From positions 3,594,954 to 3,658,953 of the forward strand of contig NW_006921541.1 in assembly GCF_000340215.1 (NCBI RefSeq): a stretch of DNA of 64,000 nucleotides, read 5' to 3'. The translations under genes and the position numbers were made by a program. The notes beneath the pieces are model-generated. The model worked only from the letters and a program-made list of their open reading frames with translations. It had not been told where the DNA came from and did no database searches. This document shows, one piece after another, positions 22,871 through 35,400 of this stretch; within the stretch, counting starts at the first letter, position 1; each line of letters starts with the position of its first letter. The stretch comes from Pseudocercospora fijiensis CIRAD86 (taxonomy: Eukaryota; Ascomycota; Dothideomycetes; Mycosphaerellales; Mycosphaerellaceae).

Positions 22871-24599
22871 CTACCACGGTCCAAGCGGTTTCAAAACCAA
22901 ATGCATCCCATTCTTCGGCTTCGTAGTAACAACACCATGCGGCACGACCTTCTCCTCGGGATTCGCCAGCGTCATCTCAAAACTGCCCACAATAGCAGCA
23001 ACCAAACATCTCAACTCCGCCTTCGCAAAGCCCTGTCCAATACAGCTTCGTGGGCCATGCAAGAAGGTCAAAATCGCATAATTGCTCGGCGCACCACCGG
23101 AATTGTTGGGCCGCTTCTCGCCAGTTTTCTCATCCGTATCGATCCAGCGATACGGCGTAAACTCGTCAGCGTCTGCGCCCCAGTATGCGGGATTGCGGTT
23201 GATGGCCCAGGGTGAGAGGAGGAATTGGGTGTTCTTGGGAATAACGTGTCCGGCCAGAGTGGTAGGTTTTGGGTTGATGCGGACGGTGATGGGGACGGTT
23301 GGGTATAATCGGATAGATTCATTGCAGACGCCGTTCAAGAGTGGTGCGGACTCGAAGATTTGTGCAAGATCTGTGTCGGATGGAGGTGGCTGGTTTGGCG
23401 ATGGAATGGTTCTGTGGATCTCTTCTCGGAGAGCGGTTTGGATCTCGGGGTGCTTGGCTAGCAAGTAGCAGGTCCATGTTAAAGCGGAGGAGGTAGTCTC
23501 GTGGCCGGCTGCTAGGAATGTCAGAAGCTGGTCGACGAGCTGTTCGTCCGAGAAGTTGTTTGAGCGAATGCAGAGAGACAGAATGTCCTTGTGGTCGGCA
23601 GGTTCGGTCTTGATCAACTCCTTCTTTTCACGCACAAGCTTCAAGCAGATGTCCGTCAGTGTCCTCACGATGACCTCAGAACGCTCATTAAGCTTCAAGG
23701 GCAGCTTTCGAATGAGCTTCGCGGGTCCAAGGATTTGCGATACGAAGTAGACCTGTTTCTCCATAGTCGGCTCGAGGAGTTCTTCGTAGACCTGAATGAG
23801 AGGATCATCACTGTTCTTCAAGGCTTGGAAGTCGCGACCCATTGCAGCCAGACCGATGATATCGACAGTGACTTTGGTAGCCCAGTGATTGATTTCAACA
23901 ACGGAAGTCTTGCTTTCACCAGGTCCGGCAGACTCCCTAACCTGCTGAGCGATCCCATCGATCATTTGAGTAGACTTGCTCCAGAAGATGGGATACAATT
24001 CCTTGATATGCCGAAAGCTGAAGACGGGCATAAGATTCTTGCGCAAGAACTTGTGACTGTCGCCCTCGACAATGATCAAACCATCTCCCAGCACGAAACG
24101 AAGAAAGTTGCGCAAGGGTTCTGGCTTCTCAAACTCGTACGCTTTCGTGACTAGTATCTCCTGCAGAGCTTTTGGGTCGGCGACCAGAACGCGATCGGCA
24201 TTGAGGAACGCGCGGAAATGAATGAGGCCGTCGTTTGGGATGGTCTTTAGCCACGTCAAGAAGCTTGCGCCGGCTGGCTTTTCGAACATGGTCATGCCAT
24301 GGCCGATGATTGGGTTCCGGCTCTGCAGAAGGTCAATTTGGATGCTTCTAGGAGAATGAGGGCATTAGACTCACCTTCGGGCCTGGTAAATGCCTCAACG
24401 GTGAGAGGAAGAATGGCCATATAAAGATCGAGTAGATGGCATATGCTACCGTCTGAACGCCAAGCAGGCGTACGAAAATATAAAGAAGCGGGTGCTCCGG
24501 AAGGTGTTGTGGAAAGAGGGCTACAGCGACAGCAGACTCGACTGCTGACGCTAGTACCAGCACCGCCGATGGTGGAAGGGAAGTCATGTTGCTGTACAC
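22871..24599 (-). CDS. Cytochrome P450 monooxygenase, membrane-anchored
   Basis: Two exons (24599-24375 and 24322-22871) flank a 52-bp intron (GTGAGT...CTGCAG) whose removal joins PGPK to SRNPIIGHG in frame. The product is about 558 residues, normal for a microsomal fungal P450. The first 65 residues hold hydrophobic anchor segments, followed by the proline-rich hinge LRHLPGPK. The I-helix oxygen-activation motif is AAGHETTS, the K-helix ExxR is ESIRLYP, and the haem loop is FLHGPRSCIGQG with the Cys ligand; all are intact. It would bind haem at the ER face and use a P450 reductase to hydroxylate a small hydrophobic substrate. The substrate cannot be inferred, and no biosynthetic cluster surrounds it. 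A second Met at 24587 is an alternative start. It lies between two RIP-affected blocks but is itself unmutated. Confidence 0.92.
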
Positions 24600-25590
24600 T
24601 CACATCAGGGTTGTCGTATATTGGACAGAGGGACGACGCCTCTTAAGACTTTGATATCAATGACATCGGGCCAAGCATCGGCAGTCCAAGTCTCGGCGGC
24701 TCCCGTGGCTTGAGAAGTACAAATCGACCTCTTTGATGATGACGATCGCTCCCAAGAATGTGAGCGCGGGGCCCCGCAATCATCACATTCTGTCCATTTG
24801 GAGGCTCTGTTTTGTTTTGCGTACCTCGGTTCCATCCCAACGCGGACACTGAAGTCATATGAAAACACCGACAATGTCGTTGCCTTGCCTTGCGCATGTG
24901 AATAGTGGTAATACAGGAACGCAGAGACGGCCGAACACGATAGCGACCATCTACCAACCCACCCTGGGCAGACCCATTCTCCACGACAATCCGTCTGCCG
25001 TTTGACGAAACATCTCAAGACCTGTGCTACCACTGTTCACATGCCGAGTTTGTGCCCTCTAACCAACTGGCTTTCTTTACGGACTGAAATCATGATTGGA
25101 CCATGTCCTTTCAAGCTCGCGCCGAGCCGTGCTTATTTTCACATGACAGCTCTTCGGACAGCCATCACCGCCTGACTCTGCTCTTAATTTCGCTGCCTTC
25201 GGTCGGAGAAGAACCCAACAATCCAAGCACCGAGCGCGATGCATTTCTATGAGTCGCTCGATTGTCGTAGCCCATGCGCCACGCCGACGCCGACTCGAAG
25301 TACAGAAACAGTCGAGGCCATCGGTGCGGAATAGCGGTCGATCAAGGTTTCTGCCATCTGCAGATGGGAAGAAGACAGTGCTGGTACACTGCTGAGTGCA
25401 AAATCTATCGCGCCGGGACTGCTGAGGAGGAGTGTTGGACACAAGGGGCAGAAGTCACAGTCGCAATTTGAAAGGATTTGAAAGCTTGGCGGTGAGCGTG
25501 CATGCATGCCTGCAAAGCGATGACGAAGAGCATGGAGTGAAGAGACGGATTGAACGAACGGAGAAGAGCAAGTGTTGGGTACATCCTGCC
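24600..25590. other. Intergenic sequence upstream of the P450
   Basis: Normal composition, several overlapping short frames on the minus strand without known domains or consistent exon signals. It presumably contains the P450 promoter and the 3' region of the truncated gene to the right. No site was recognised with confidence. Confidence 0.4.
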
Positions 25591-26157
25591 TCAGTTATAG
25601 GTACTGGCATAAACTCGATATGTGAGATGCCATCGCGAAACCAATCGACTCAATGATATGTCATCGTCCCCATGACGCAGCCTTGTACTTTCAAGCGATT
25701 CCTTGTTCGGCAGAGGACTCGAGGTAGCATAACGATCCCCAACAGCATGATGCTCACCGATTGAAATCATGCTTTCGCCAAACTGATGGATCCAGTCTTT
25801 CGCAGAAACTTTCGGTCCCACATGACCCAGTTCAATAAGCATCGAGTAGATCCTTCCAGGTTGGAGACCTTGGATATGGTGCTTCAATCGCTGAAAGCCA
25901 CCCAAGCCATTGCAAGGGAAGATAGCTGATGCTACTGCGCCTAGCACAATGAGAAGGAGCATGACAGCTGCGATGAAAGCTGGAATAGCATACGGCAGAT
26001 GCTAGCGGACAGTAGAGACGATGGGTCGCACTGAGATGGTGGCTGAAGAGATGCCAGAATTGCCTGGCCCGAGAACTCCTTTCGTCCCGACAACGGTGTT
26101 TGCCGCTGCATCCGTGAGGATCAAGTTTGGGATTAGAGATACTAGATCGGCGCAAGC
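25591..26157 (-). pseudogene. C-terminal stump of a fungal membrane-protein gene, truncated at the LINE
   Basis: On the minus strand a frame enters at the LINE border and reads DLVSLIPNLILTDAAANTVV, ISVRPIVSTVR, one in-frame TAG (about 26003), then HLPYAIPAFIAAVMLLLIVLG (a membrane helix), RLKHHIQGLQPGRIYSMLI and a soluble tail ending at 25591. The layout (one TM helix, then a short R-L-KHHI...GR tail) resembles the C-termini of conserved large membrane proteins of unknown function in Dothideomycetes. The N-terminal part is absent: the normal sequence stops near 26157, where mutated LINE sequence starts. The TAG could be RIP leakage. As it stands it cannot make a full protein. Confidence 0.6.
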
Positions 26158-26296
26158 CTATTACGTATAGCGCAGTGGATTACTTACGTAATACTGCCTT
26201 GCTAGCGGTTTAATATAGCTTCGTTAATCGCCTATATTCTCTCTATTCTATAGTCTAAAATATAGTATAAAAATCCTTCTTCTACTAAGAAGTTAT

Positions 26297-26316
26297 ATAG
26301 ATAGATAGATAGATAG
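26297..26316. repeat. (ATAG)5 microsatellite at the LINE 3' end
   Basis: Five ATAG units follow the ORF2 stop on the minus strand (read as CTAT). Short 3' repeats of this kind are usual for LINEs. Confidence 0.8.
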
Positions 26317-26321
26317 ATATT

Positions 26322-29300
26322 TCATTTGCCTATTGTAGTGCCTTTCGGCCTATGCAGGTCTGTTTCTATATATTGTTTTAGGTAGGAAACTAACTTAGTT
26401 AGTAAAAACCTCCCTCCTATCCTATTTATAAGTATTAATCTTCCTCGTTTCCTTGTTTTCCTTCCTTTAGGGTATACTAGTATTATAGTTGTTACCCTCT
26501 AACTACCTTGCCTACTACCCTACCCTTCTTTCCCCCTCTTCTTCCCTCCTTCTTATCTACTCCTTAGTTTCCCTTGCTAGTGCGAATTGTTATATAAATC
26601 CCTGTTTAATAATCTACTTTACTATTCTCTTTAGGTCTTCTTTACTCTAGATTAGCTTGTCGTATTCCCTTTCTATTGCTTTTAGTCTCTAATTACTTCT
26701 GCCTTCTAACTACTAAGGGTAGACTAGTAGTATATACTTAGGGTTCTAAGATTGGTAGCTATATTAGTACGCTCTACTTTCAATTCCTAGGACGTTTCTT
26801 CTAAACAGATAAGACCTAAGTCTAATATACTTAGATCTGATTTAGATAGCTAGGCTTGCCTCGGCCCTATTTAGGTCCTTATAGAGCTAGTAGTTGTATT
26901 GACCAAATTTGATTAGTGCCTTTAGGGTTCCTAGTCTAACTTGTATTTTGTTCTATTCCTACTCCTATAGGTATCTAGCAATTAACTCTACTAGGCTTTG
27001 TTTCTCTCCCTTTAGCTTATCTTCCTTTAGCCTTATATTTAGTCCCTAAAGCTCTTTCTCTAGTATTTCTCTTATTAAGACTCTATATTGCTCTAGGTCT
27101 TTGACTTTCTAGGGAGTCATTTATAGTCTGTCTCGCCTCCTAGTCCTAATATACTAGGCTTTTATCTTATCTAGTGCCTTTTAGATAGTCTATTAGACTA
27201 GGTATTCTATTATCTTTGCCGCATATTAGTGTCTTAGTCCCTTAAAGTATTGTTTAACTAGTAGGATCCCTAATTCCATTTCTACTACCCTTATTAGTAT
27301 AGTTTTATATGCTCCTAGGATTTTCTTTAGGCTCTAGGTTTAGGACCTGCTAACTAGTTGCTTAATCCTCTTTAGTGTTTTCTCCTAGGCTGTCTATATC
27401 TATGCTCTATATAGCATTGCTAGCTTAATAATTGCTTTGTATATAACTTTAGCTTTCTCGAATATAGCCCCCTATATAGAGGCTATAAGTCTATTAATAG
27501 ATTATATATTTGCATCTACCCTCTACTTTACCTTCTTTACTTATAGTCCCTAATTCAGTTTTAGATCTAGCTAGATCCCTAGTACCCTAAGCTCTGCTAA
27601 TAGTTAGGTTTCAAAGCCTTAGATAGTAATTGATTGCTTTATATTATAGGTTAATTTAGCCTTACTAAAGTAGATAAGCTAGTACTTTTCTAGGGCGAAT
27701 TTTGCTCTATACCTCTTTGCCTATTTTTTATACTCCTAGTGCTTCTCTTCTAGGATCTTACAGTTGGTTTCTATTGTCCTAGACTAGGCTAGGATGTTTG
27801 TATTATCTACAAACCCTAATGCTAATATGTTTTTTAATTCTAGGAGTAGGAGTAGGTCTGCTATAAAGATAAGGAAGAGGATTAGGGAGAGTGTTAATCC
27901 TTAAGGGATTCCCTTTTTAGTTAGTATTAGGTCTAATTTGAATTTGCCTAGAATAAGCTATATCGATCTTTCCTATAGGAAGGACTAGATAAATTGGACT
28001 ATCTAGTTTAGTATAGCTTTCTGTTTAAGTATATATAGGAGTCTTTTATAGGAGACATTATTAAAGGCTCCTAAGATGTTAAGGGAGAGGAGGGTTGCTA
28101 CCTAGTTTTAACTATAGTGCCAGATATGCTTAATCTGTTCTATAATTAGTTCTATAGCTGTTAGTATTGACCTCTTCTTTCTTCCTCCTATCTAGCCTTT
28201 AGGAAGGATATTCCTTTCCTCAGCAAAGGTTGTTAGCCTTTTAGCGACAATTTTCTCTAGCACCTTACCTATTGTATTAAGTAGGGCTATTAGTCTATAG
28301 GCCTTAAGCTATATATAGTCTTCCTTCTAAGGCTTCCTTAGCACTACTGTTAGGGACTTCCTAAATAGTCTTAGGTAGTATCCTAGTACTAGGCTTTATA
28401 AAAAGATATTAGCTAGTGCTAGGGCTAGCCCCTTCCTACATACTTTTAGAAGTTTGTTATAGACCTTGTCTTCTCCTAGTGCCTTATTACCTAGAATTTT
28501 CTTTAGGATCCTTTTAATAGTTTCGGGTTTAACCTAGGTATCTCTTAGTATACCTAGTAGTAGAGTCTCTTGTTCTTCCTCCTTTATATCTAATAGGTCT
28601 GCTTATACTTTTCTATAGAAGAAGTGTTAGCCTAGGGCTCTTACTTTCCCTTCTATTGTAGTCTACATTTGTCCTTATTAGTCTATAATGTCTAGGAATT
28701 ATAGTAGCATATTCTTTTCCTATTTAGGCCTCCTTGCCTATTTAGCTATCCTCTATATCTCCTCTAGTTTCTTTGTAATCATTCCTATTATAGATCTCTA
28801 TTCTTGTATCTTATCTTTCTTAATCTAGATCTTCTTTTCCTAGCAGGCTTTGTTGTGGTTATCCTATGCTTCCTAGATATAGGTTTGTGTCTGTAGCCTC
28901 CTAGCCTTCCTTGCTACTTTAACCTTCCTTATACACTTACTAGTCTAGTATAGTTACTAGTATAGTGAATGTTTCTTTGCTAGGGTATGCTTTCTAGCTA
29001 CTTGTTTTAGGATTCCTATTAGTTCTTCTACTGCCTTGTTAATGTCCTCTAGCCTTAGTAGGTACTTTATTAAGAGTTCCTCTAGTTTTAGGTCCCTTTC
29101 TAGTTCCTCCCTAATCCTGTCCTATTTAGTACCTTTCTAGTTAAGCTTCTCCTCTAGTTCCCTTTCCTAATTAGCTTAGACATTTAGCTTAATCTATACC
29201 GGGAAGTAGTCTAACAATTCTTCTAGTTCCTAGTTAACCCTGCATCTTGTAATCCTGTTCCTAATCTAATATAATACAAAGTATAGGTCTAGTGTGCTAC

Positions 29301-29880
29301 TGCTTCCTCTTGCCTCCTAAGTGATTAGTCCCTTTAGGGTAACAATTTCTGTTCCTTCCCTCTCTAATACATCAATTAGTCTTCCTACTAGGAAGTAGTA
29401 AGCTAGGGTAAAGTCTAAGCCCTAGAGGGGGTAGTAGAGGTTAAAATCCCTAAGTAGGATTTAGTAGGTGTTCCCCTAGATAACTCTAGGTAGTCTTTCT
29501 AGGGTTTTCAGTTAGGTACTGCTTCTCAAGTCTAGTAGTAGGTTGTATATATAGTAGACTTAGAGTATACCTTAAGATGTCTCTACTTGAACTAATATTA
29601 GGTCCCTATCCTCCTATAGTATAGCCTGCTAGGTTTCTATATCTATCTCCTTGCTAATATAGATGTATATCCTTAGGGCTCCCTAGTTGTAGATAATTAG
29701 GTAGTATCTTAGGTCTTTAACTATTACTAGTCTCTTTGTATATAGGTTAAGCTAGGGCTCTTAGATTGCAATAATGTAATATTCTTTTAGGTTTAGTGCT
29801 TGAAGGAAGCTCCTCTATACCTTATCTTTACTCTTATTAACATTGTACTATATAATGTTTAGTAATGTTGCAATGTTTAT
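26322..29880 (-). pseudogene. LINE ORF2: endonuclease-reverse transcriptase pseudogene
   Basis: The N-terminal exonuclease-endonuclease-phosphatase fold starts with YNVNKSKDKV and AI*EPWLN (Asn and Glu of the active site). The RT follows: TVVLRKP, YRLIALLNTIGKVLEKIVA, KGIPQGLTLSLILF, and the active-site box at about 27810, which reads FVDN where FVDD is expected (GAT to AAT, a RIP-type change). The frame ends with a natural TGA at 26324-26322 after PKGTTIGK. TAA/TAG at Gln/Trp codons disrupt it elsewhere. No RNase H domain was recognised. Confidence 0.8.
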
Positions 29881-30149
29881 TAGGTTTCATCTATATTATT
29901 TCCCTATAAGTTTTCCTTTAGTCTTCCCTTACTTTAGACTAACATTTAACTAAGCTTTGTCTACCCTACTTCCTTTCCTATAATATTAAGGTATCTTAGT
30001 CTCCCTAGTTGCTAGTAACTCTCTTGTGCTAGTAAGGCCCTAAATGTGAACCTATTATCTTGCCTAGACCTCTTTTATAGTACTTAGCTAGGTTGCTTCT
30101 GTACCTAGCTGCCCTAGCTTGTTATGTATCTTTTTAGTATATTAATTCT

Positions 30150-31169
30150 AGCTTCCTTTACCTTCCTAGCTGCCTATATTCTTACCGGGTATTCCTTCGC
30201 CTAAGAGGGGTGTCTTTTAGTGCAGTATATATATCTTACTTCTCCCTTATATACTTTGCATTCTTTAACCTAGTAATCCCCTATACAATAGGAGCAAGTG
30301 TTAGTTGTCTTTATGCACTTAGCTACTAAGTATCTATAGTGTTGACATTTGAAGCACTATATTATCCTATAGTTGCTTCTATATATCTCTGTTTCTAATC
30401 TTTTAAAGTCCTAGAACAACCCCTAGTCTAGCACTATATTAGCTTGCTCTGCACTCCCTACCTAGATAATTAGGGAAGACTGCTTCTTAGTCTCTTCGAT
30501 TTTCCTTTTGATCTATACCACTTTTATAATCTTTAGGCCTAGGTATGTAGCTTAGTTTTGTCTCTATAGGCTCTTAACATCCCGTTCTTCCTTAAAGCTT
30601 CTTGTTATACTATAGGCTATAATTATAAACTGCTGTTAGGAGACCTTTACTATTTTCCCTATCTTAGTTGTCTATTCTTTTTGTATTTCTAGCTTCTTTT
30701 TGTCCTACTCTTATACTATAAACAGCTTAATTACCCCTTTACCTTCGTTCCTAGCCCTAATTACCTCTTTAACTGTAATTCTTTCTACAATCTCTTTCCC
30801 TATAAGTCCTTAGATTTCCTTTTACTCCTATAGGTCCGTAATGTAGACTCTAACTACTGTCCTCGGGGGTTTTAGCGCCTCCTAACTAGCTACTGCTGCC
30901 TAGGTACGGTAGTTTAGGCTTGTCTCCTATTATTTCTTCGTAATCTTTGCTGCGACTATATTAGCTACCTTTGTAATTACGTAGCTTGCCTAGTTATAGA
31001 TTGCTTTCAGTCCTCTAAGGAGTTCTGAGATTATTATCCTATATGCCCTCTTAGGGGTTCTTCTATCTTCCGCCTTTAGTACCTCCTCTGCCCTAGTATA
31101 TAGTGCTTTCTATTCGTCCTCCCTTCCTTCTTAACTATCTTCCCTTCGTCTCTGATTGTTCGCTGCCAT
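30150..31169 (-). pseudogene. LINE ORF1 (gag-like) pseudogene
   Basis: It begins with ATG at 31169-31167 and a polar N-terminus (MAANNQRRREDSQEGREDEQ). Near its end, about 30340-30240, it has CFKCQHYRYLVAKC and CSYCIGDY*VKEC. These are two CCHC zinc knuckles, in which the His of each and a nearby Gly look RIP-altered. This is the nucleic-acid-binding protein that packages LINE RNA. Multiple TAA/TAG interrupt it. Confidence 0.75.
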
Positions 31170-31199
31170 TTTGAAGTCTCGAATATCTTACTAGCCTAG

Positions 31200-31776
31200 G
31201 CGAAGTTAATAAGGCTCTTAGGAAGACTACTTAGTCCTCCCTAATATTCGAAGGCCTAGTCGAGGGTCTTAAAGCGCAAACGAATCTAGGTACCGGCCGT
31301 CTCGAGGCTATAGACGATAGGAAAGGCTTGTTCGATGTCTATTAAGAAGTTATATAATAGTTATATAACTAAGCTAACGCGTTATATATCCCCTTAGCTT
31401 ATATAAAAGGGGTATACCTTCTATTTTAGGTAAGGTAGCTAATGCTTCTTTATATAAAAATAAAAGAAAATTTAATCTTTTTAACTTCTTATATAATACT
31501 CTATTAAAATAATAAAAAATTAGTTTAAATCTATACTATATATAAGAGATTCTTATTTTATACTCCGAGTACCCTAAAGGATATCGTTATATAATCTAGA
31601 CTACTTATATAACTTTATATACGGTCCCTACTACTAGGAACTATTTACTTCCTACGTAGTTAAAGTATAAACCGATAACTAGAGCCTTATTCGAGAACTC
31701 GTATCGTATAGTTAGGTTATTAAACTAAGCCCTTTATATTATACTATTAGTTACTATAGTAATCGTATAGTATACT
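31200..31776. other. AT-rich non-coding interval
   Basis: Very AT-rich, with TATATAA runs and a palindrome-like GTTATATAATAGTTATATAAC segment at about 31350. No coding or recognisable element part was found. It may be the remains of an older insertion target. Confidence 0.4.
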
Positions 31777-31922
31777 TGTGGTAAAACTAATATAGTCTCT
31801 AGTTCTAAGTAGGAAACTATATAGTTTAAAGAAACTAAACCGGAACAAGAGAGCTAGTTTGCCGCTAAGAAACTAAACTATATACGTTCTATAGTTCGTA
31901 AAGCGAACTACTTCGGGGTCTA
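31777..31922 (+). repeat. 146-bp LTR-like repeat, copy 2
   Basis: It starts TGTGGTAAAAC and ends GGGGTCTA and aligns along its full length with 8930-9075. The TG start is preserved here and mutated there. Flanking pentamers (ATACT, GGAGG) do not match, so a solo-LTR origin is unproven. Confidence 0.6.
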
Positions 31923-32487
31923 GGAGGTATTAGATTCTTATAATATAGTTAGCTCGCTTAGAGAAACTAGTAAGGTTTAAAGTAACGTTTTTAAACGGTT
32001 TAGATACCTGCGTTTTATACCTATAGAGCCGCTTCTAGTATATTCTATCTATTACGTTAGTTAATCCCCTACGGTATATACTAATATATAGACGTTATAC
32101 GGACGTAGCTACTTTAAAAAACACTACTATACTGCTGCTTCGTCTAATAGTAGACAAAGCAGATTGTGCCTATATTAAGTTAAAAAGCTGCTGCTCGGGC
32201 AGGGGACGCTACTACACGGGTGTTGGACGAGGGTATGTGTCTAGCGTGCGAGACCTAGTCGCTAGGCTGTAGCTCGGGGAAGTGGTTAGGGATAGAAGTC
32301 CATTTTAAGATCCAACAACTCTATTACATCGGTAGTGAACTGTTATTTTTCCGGATGCGAGTACAAATACATAGCTCTTCTTACGATCGCCAGCTTTTAA
32401 TAGTTAGTATATAATACTAGGGCTTATGTAGCTCGAAGAGCCATACGAGAAGCCTAAGGCGACGAGTAGCTAAAGTCTTATCTAGAC
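31923..32487. other. Transition to satellite with a small unmutated patch
   Basis: Mostly RIP-altered, but about 32220-32395 has ordinary CA/TG content, suggesting a short single-copy remnant between repeats. No coding was recognised. Confidence 0.35.
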
Positions 32488-35400
32488 GCCTATAGTAGGC
32501 CTAATCTAAAACGCGTATAGTAAGTTATATCTAAAACGCTAATACTAAAAAGTAATATTAATCCGGAACGCATTATAGATATTAGAAAGCACTATTTAGA
32601 AACGCTTATAGCGAGCACTATTAGGAACGCTTATAGCAAGATAGTCTTAAATATCTATAGTAACTACTTCCGGAATATGCCTATAGTAATTACTATCCGG
32701 AATACCTATAGCGAGTACTATTCGAAATATCTATAGTAAGTAGTTCTTTCCGAGTTAGAACGCTTATAGTAAGTACTACCTATAAGGCGTATAGTAAGTA
32801 CTACCTATAAGGCGGATACTAAGTCTAATCTAAAACGCCTATAGTAATTTTAATCTAAAACACTTATAGGGATTCTTATTTAGAACGCTTATAATACTAA
32901 GTACTATTCGGAACGCGTATAGTAAGTCTAATCCGGAGCGCTAATAGTTAGTACTACTATCTATAACGCCTATACTAAGTTTTATTTAGAACGCGCTATA
33001 TAGTAATTCTAATCCGAAACGCTTATACTAAGTCTTATCCGGAACGCGTATAGTAAGTACTATCCGGAACGCGTATAGTAGGTCTAATTCGGAACGGTAA
33101 TAGTAAGTACTATTACGAACGCTTATAGTAAGTAGTACTTTCTAAAATACCTATAGTAAGTACTATTTAGAATACTTATAGCAAGTTATATCCGAAACGC
33201 TTATAGTAAATACTACTAAAAACGCCTATAGCGAGTAGTAATATTCGAAACGCCTATAGCGGTAACTATCTAAGATATCTATAGCGAGTAGTACTATCCG
33301 GAACGCGTAGAACAAGCCTTATTTTAAACGCTTAGTATAGTTAGTTCTATATAAACCGGAACGCGTATAGCAAGTCTAATCCGAAACGCTTATAGGTATT
33401 CGAACTGCTTATAGCGAGCGCTAAGTACCCTATATAACGCCTACTACGAGTACCTTATAAAACGCCTATAGCGAGTACTCTATAGAATACCTATAGCGAG
33501 TAGTACTATCCGGAACGCGTAGGATAAGCCTTATTTTAAACGCTTAGTATAGTTAGTCCTATATAGGCCGGAACGCGTATAGCAAGTCTAATTTAAAACG
33601 CTTATAGAAAGTCTTATCCGGAATATATATAGTAAGTCTAAGTCTAATCCGAAACTAAATACTTATATTAGGTACTACCCGGAAGGCCTAAAGCGAGTAG
33701 TACTATCCGGAACGCTTATAGCAAATACTATCTAAAACGCCTATAGCTAAATAGTATTCGAACTATTTATAGCAAGTACCCTATATAACGCCTACTACGA
33801 GTGCCCTAAAAAACGCCTATAGCGAGCCGGAATGCGCCTATAGTAATTGCTATCCGGAATACCTATAGCGAGTACTATTCGAAATATCTATAGTAAGTAG
33901 TTCTTTCCGAGTCGGAACACTTATAGCAAGTACTGCCTACAAGGCGTATAGTAAGTCTAATTCAAAACGCTTATAGCAACTTTAATCGAAAACAACTATA
34001 GGAATTCTAATTTGGAACGCTTATAATACTAAGTACTATTCGGAACGCGTATAGTAAGTCTAATCCGGAGCGCTAACAGTTAGTACTACTATCTATAACG
34101 CCTATACTAAGTTTTATTTAGAACGCGCTATATAGTAACTCTAATACGGATCGCCTATACTAAGTCTTATCCGGAACGCGTATAGTAAGTACTATCCGAA
34201 ACGCGTATAGTAAGTCTAAAATAGAACGCTAATAGTAAGTACTACTAAGAACGCCTATAGCAAGTAGTACTTTCTAAAATACCTATAGTAAGTACTATTT
34301 AGAATACTTATAGCAAGTTATATCTGAAACGCCTATAGTAAATGCTACTAAAAACGCTTATAGCGAGTAGTATTATTCGAAACGCTTATAGCGGTAACTA
34401 TCCGAGATATCTATAGCGAGTAGCACTATCCGGAACGCCCACAGCAAATACTATCTAAAACGCCTATAGGCTATAGTAAACAGCATTCGAACTATCTATA
34501 GCGAGTACCCTATATAACGCCTACTCTAAGTACCCTATAAAACGCCTATAGCGAGTACTCTATAGAATACCTATAGCGAGTAGTACTATCCGGAACGCGT
34601 AGGACAAGCTAACTACTATCTATAACGCCTATAGAAAGTCTGATTTAGAACGTTTATAATAGTAACTTAGTAAGTACTATTCGGAACGCGTATAGCAAGT
34701 CTAATCCGGAGCGCTAATAGTTAGTACTATTAGCAAGTGCGCTATATAGCAATTCTAATCCGAAACGCCTATACTAAGTCTTATCCGAAACGCGTAGAGT
34801 AGATACTATCCGGAACGCGTATAGTAAGTCTAATTCGGAACGCTAATAGCAGGTACTACTAAGAACGCCTATAGCAAGCAGGACTATCTAAAATACCTAT
34901 AGTAAGTGCTATTTAGAATACCTATAGTAAGTGCTATTTAGAATACCTATAGCAAGTTATATCCGAAACACCTATAGAAAATACCACTAAAGACGCCTAT
35001 AGCGAGTACTCTATAGAATACCTATAGCGAGTAGTACTATATAGAACGCGTAGGACAAGCCTTATTTTAAACGCTTAGTATAGTTAGTCCGATATAAACC
35101 GGAAGGCGTATACTATACGCAAGTCTAATCCGAAACGCTTATAGAAAGTCTTATCCGGAATGTATAAAGTAAGACTAAGTCTAATCCGAAACTAAATACT
35201 TATACTAAGCACTATCCGGAAGGCCTATAGCGAGTAGTACTATCCGGAACGCTTATAGCAAATACTATCTAAAACGCCTATAGTTAAATAGCATTCGAAC
35301 TATTTATAGCGAATACCCTATAGGGCCTATATAACGCCTACTACGAGTACTCTATAGAATATCTATAGCGAGTAGTACTATCCGGAACGCGTAGGATAAG

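Larger units (their letters stand above)
26160..31200 (-). mobile_element. Tad-like LINE (non-LTR retrotransposon), RIP-inactivated
   Basis: The minus strand carries, in order, a gag-like ORF1 with paired CCHC knuckles, an endonuclease-reverse transcriptase ORF2 and a 3' end with a short ATAG repeat. This order, with an EEP endonuclease, is that of the Tad/I group. CpA/TpG depletion and TAA/TAG codons run throughout. The left end lies inside a host gene remnant. The 5' limit is placed just upstream of the ORF1 ATG, and flanking duplications were not resolved. Confidence 0.85.

Noticed and set aside
22901..24154. Plus-strand ORFs up to 187 codons opposite the P450
   Set aside because: They are antisense shadows of the long, clearly conserved P450 exon.
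24605..25507. Minus-strand ORFs of 86-142 codons upstream of the P450
   Set aside because: No domain or exon logic and mutual overlap; treated as intergenic.
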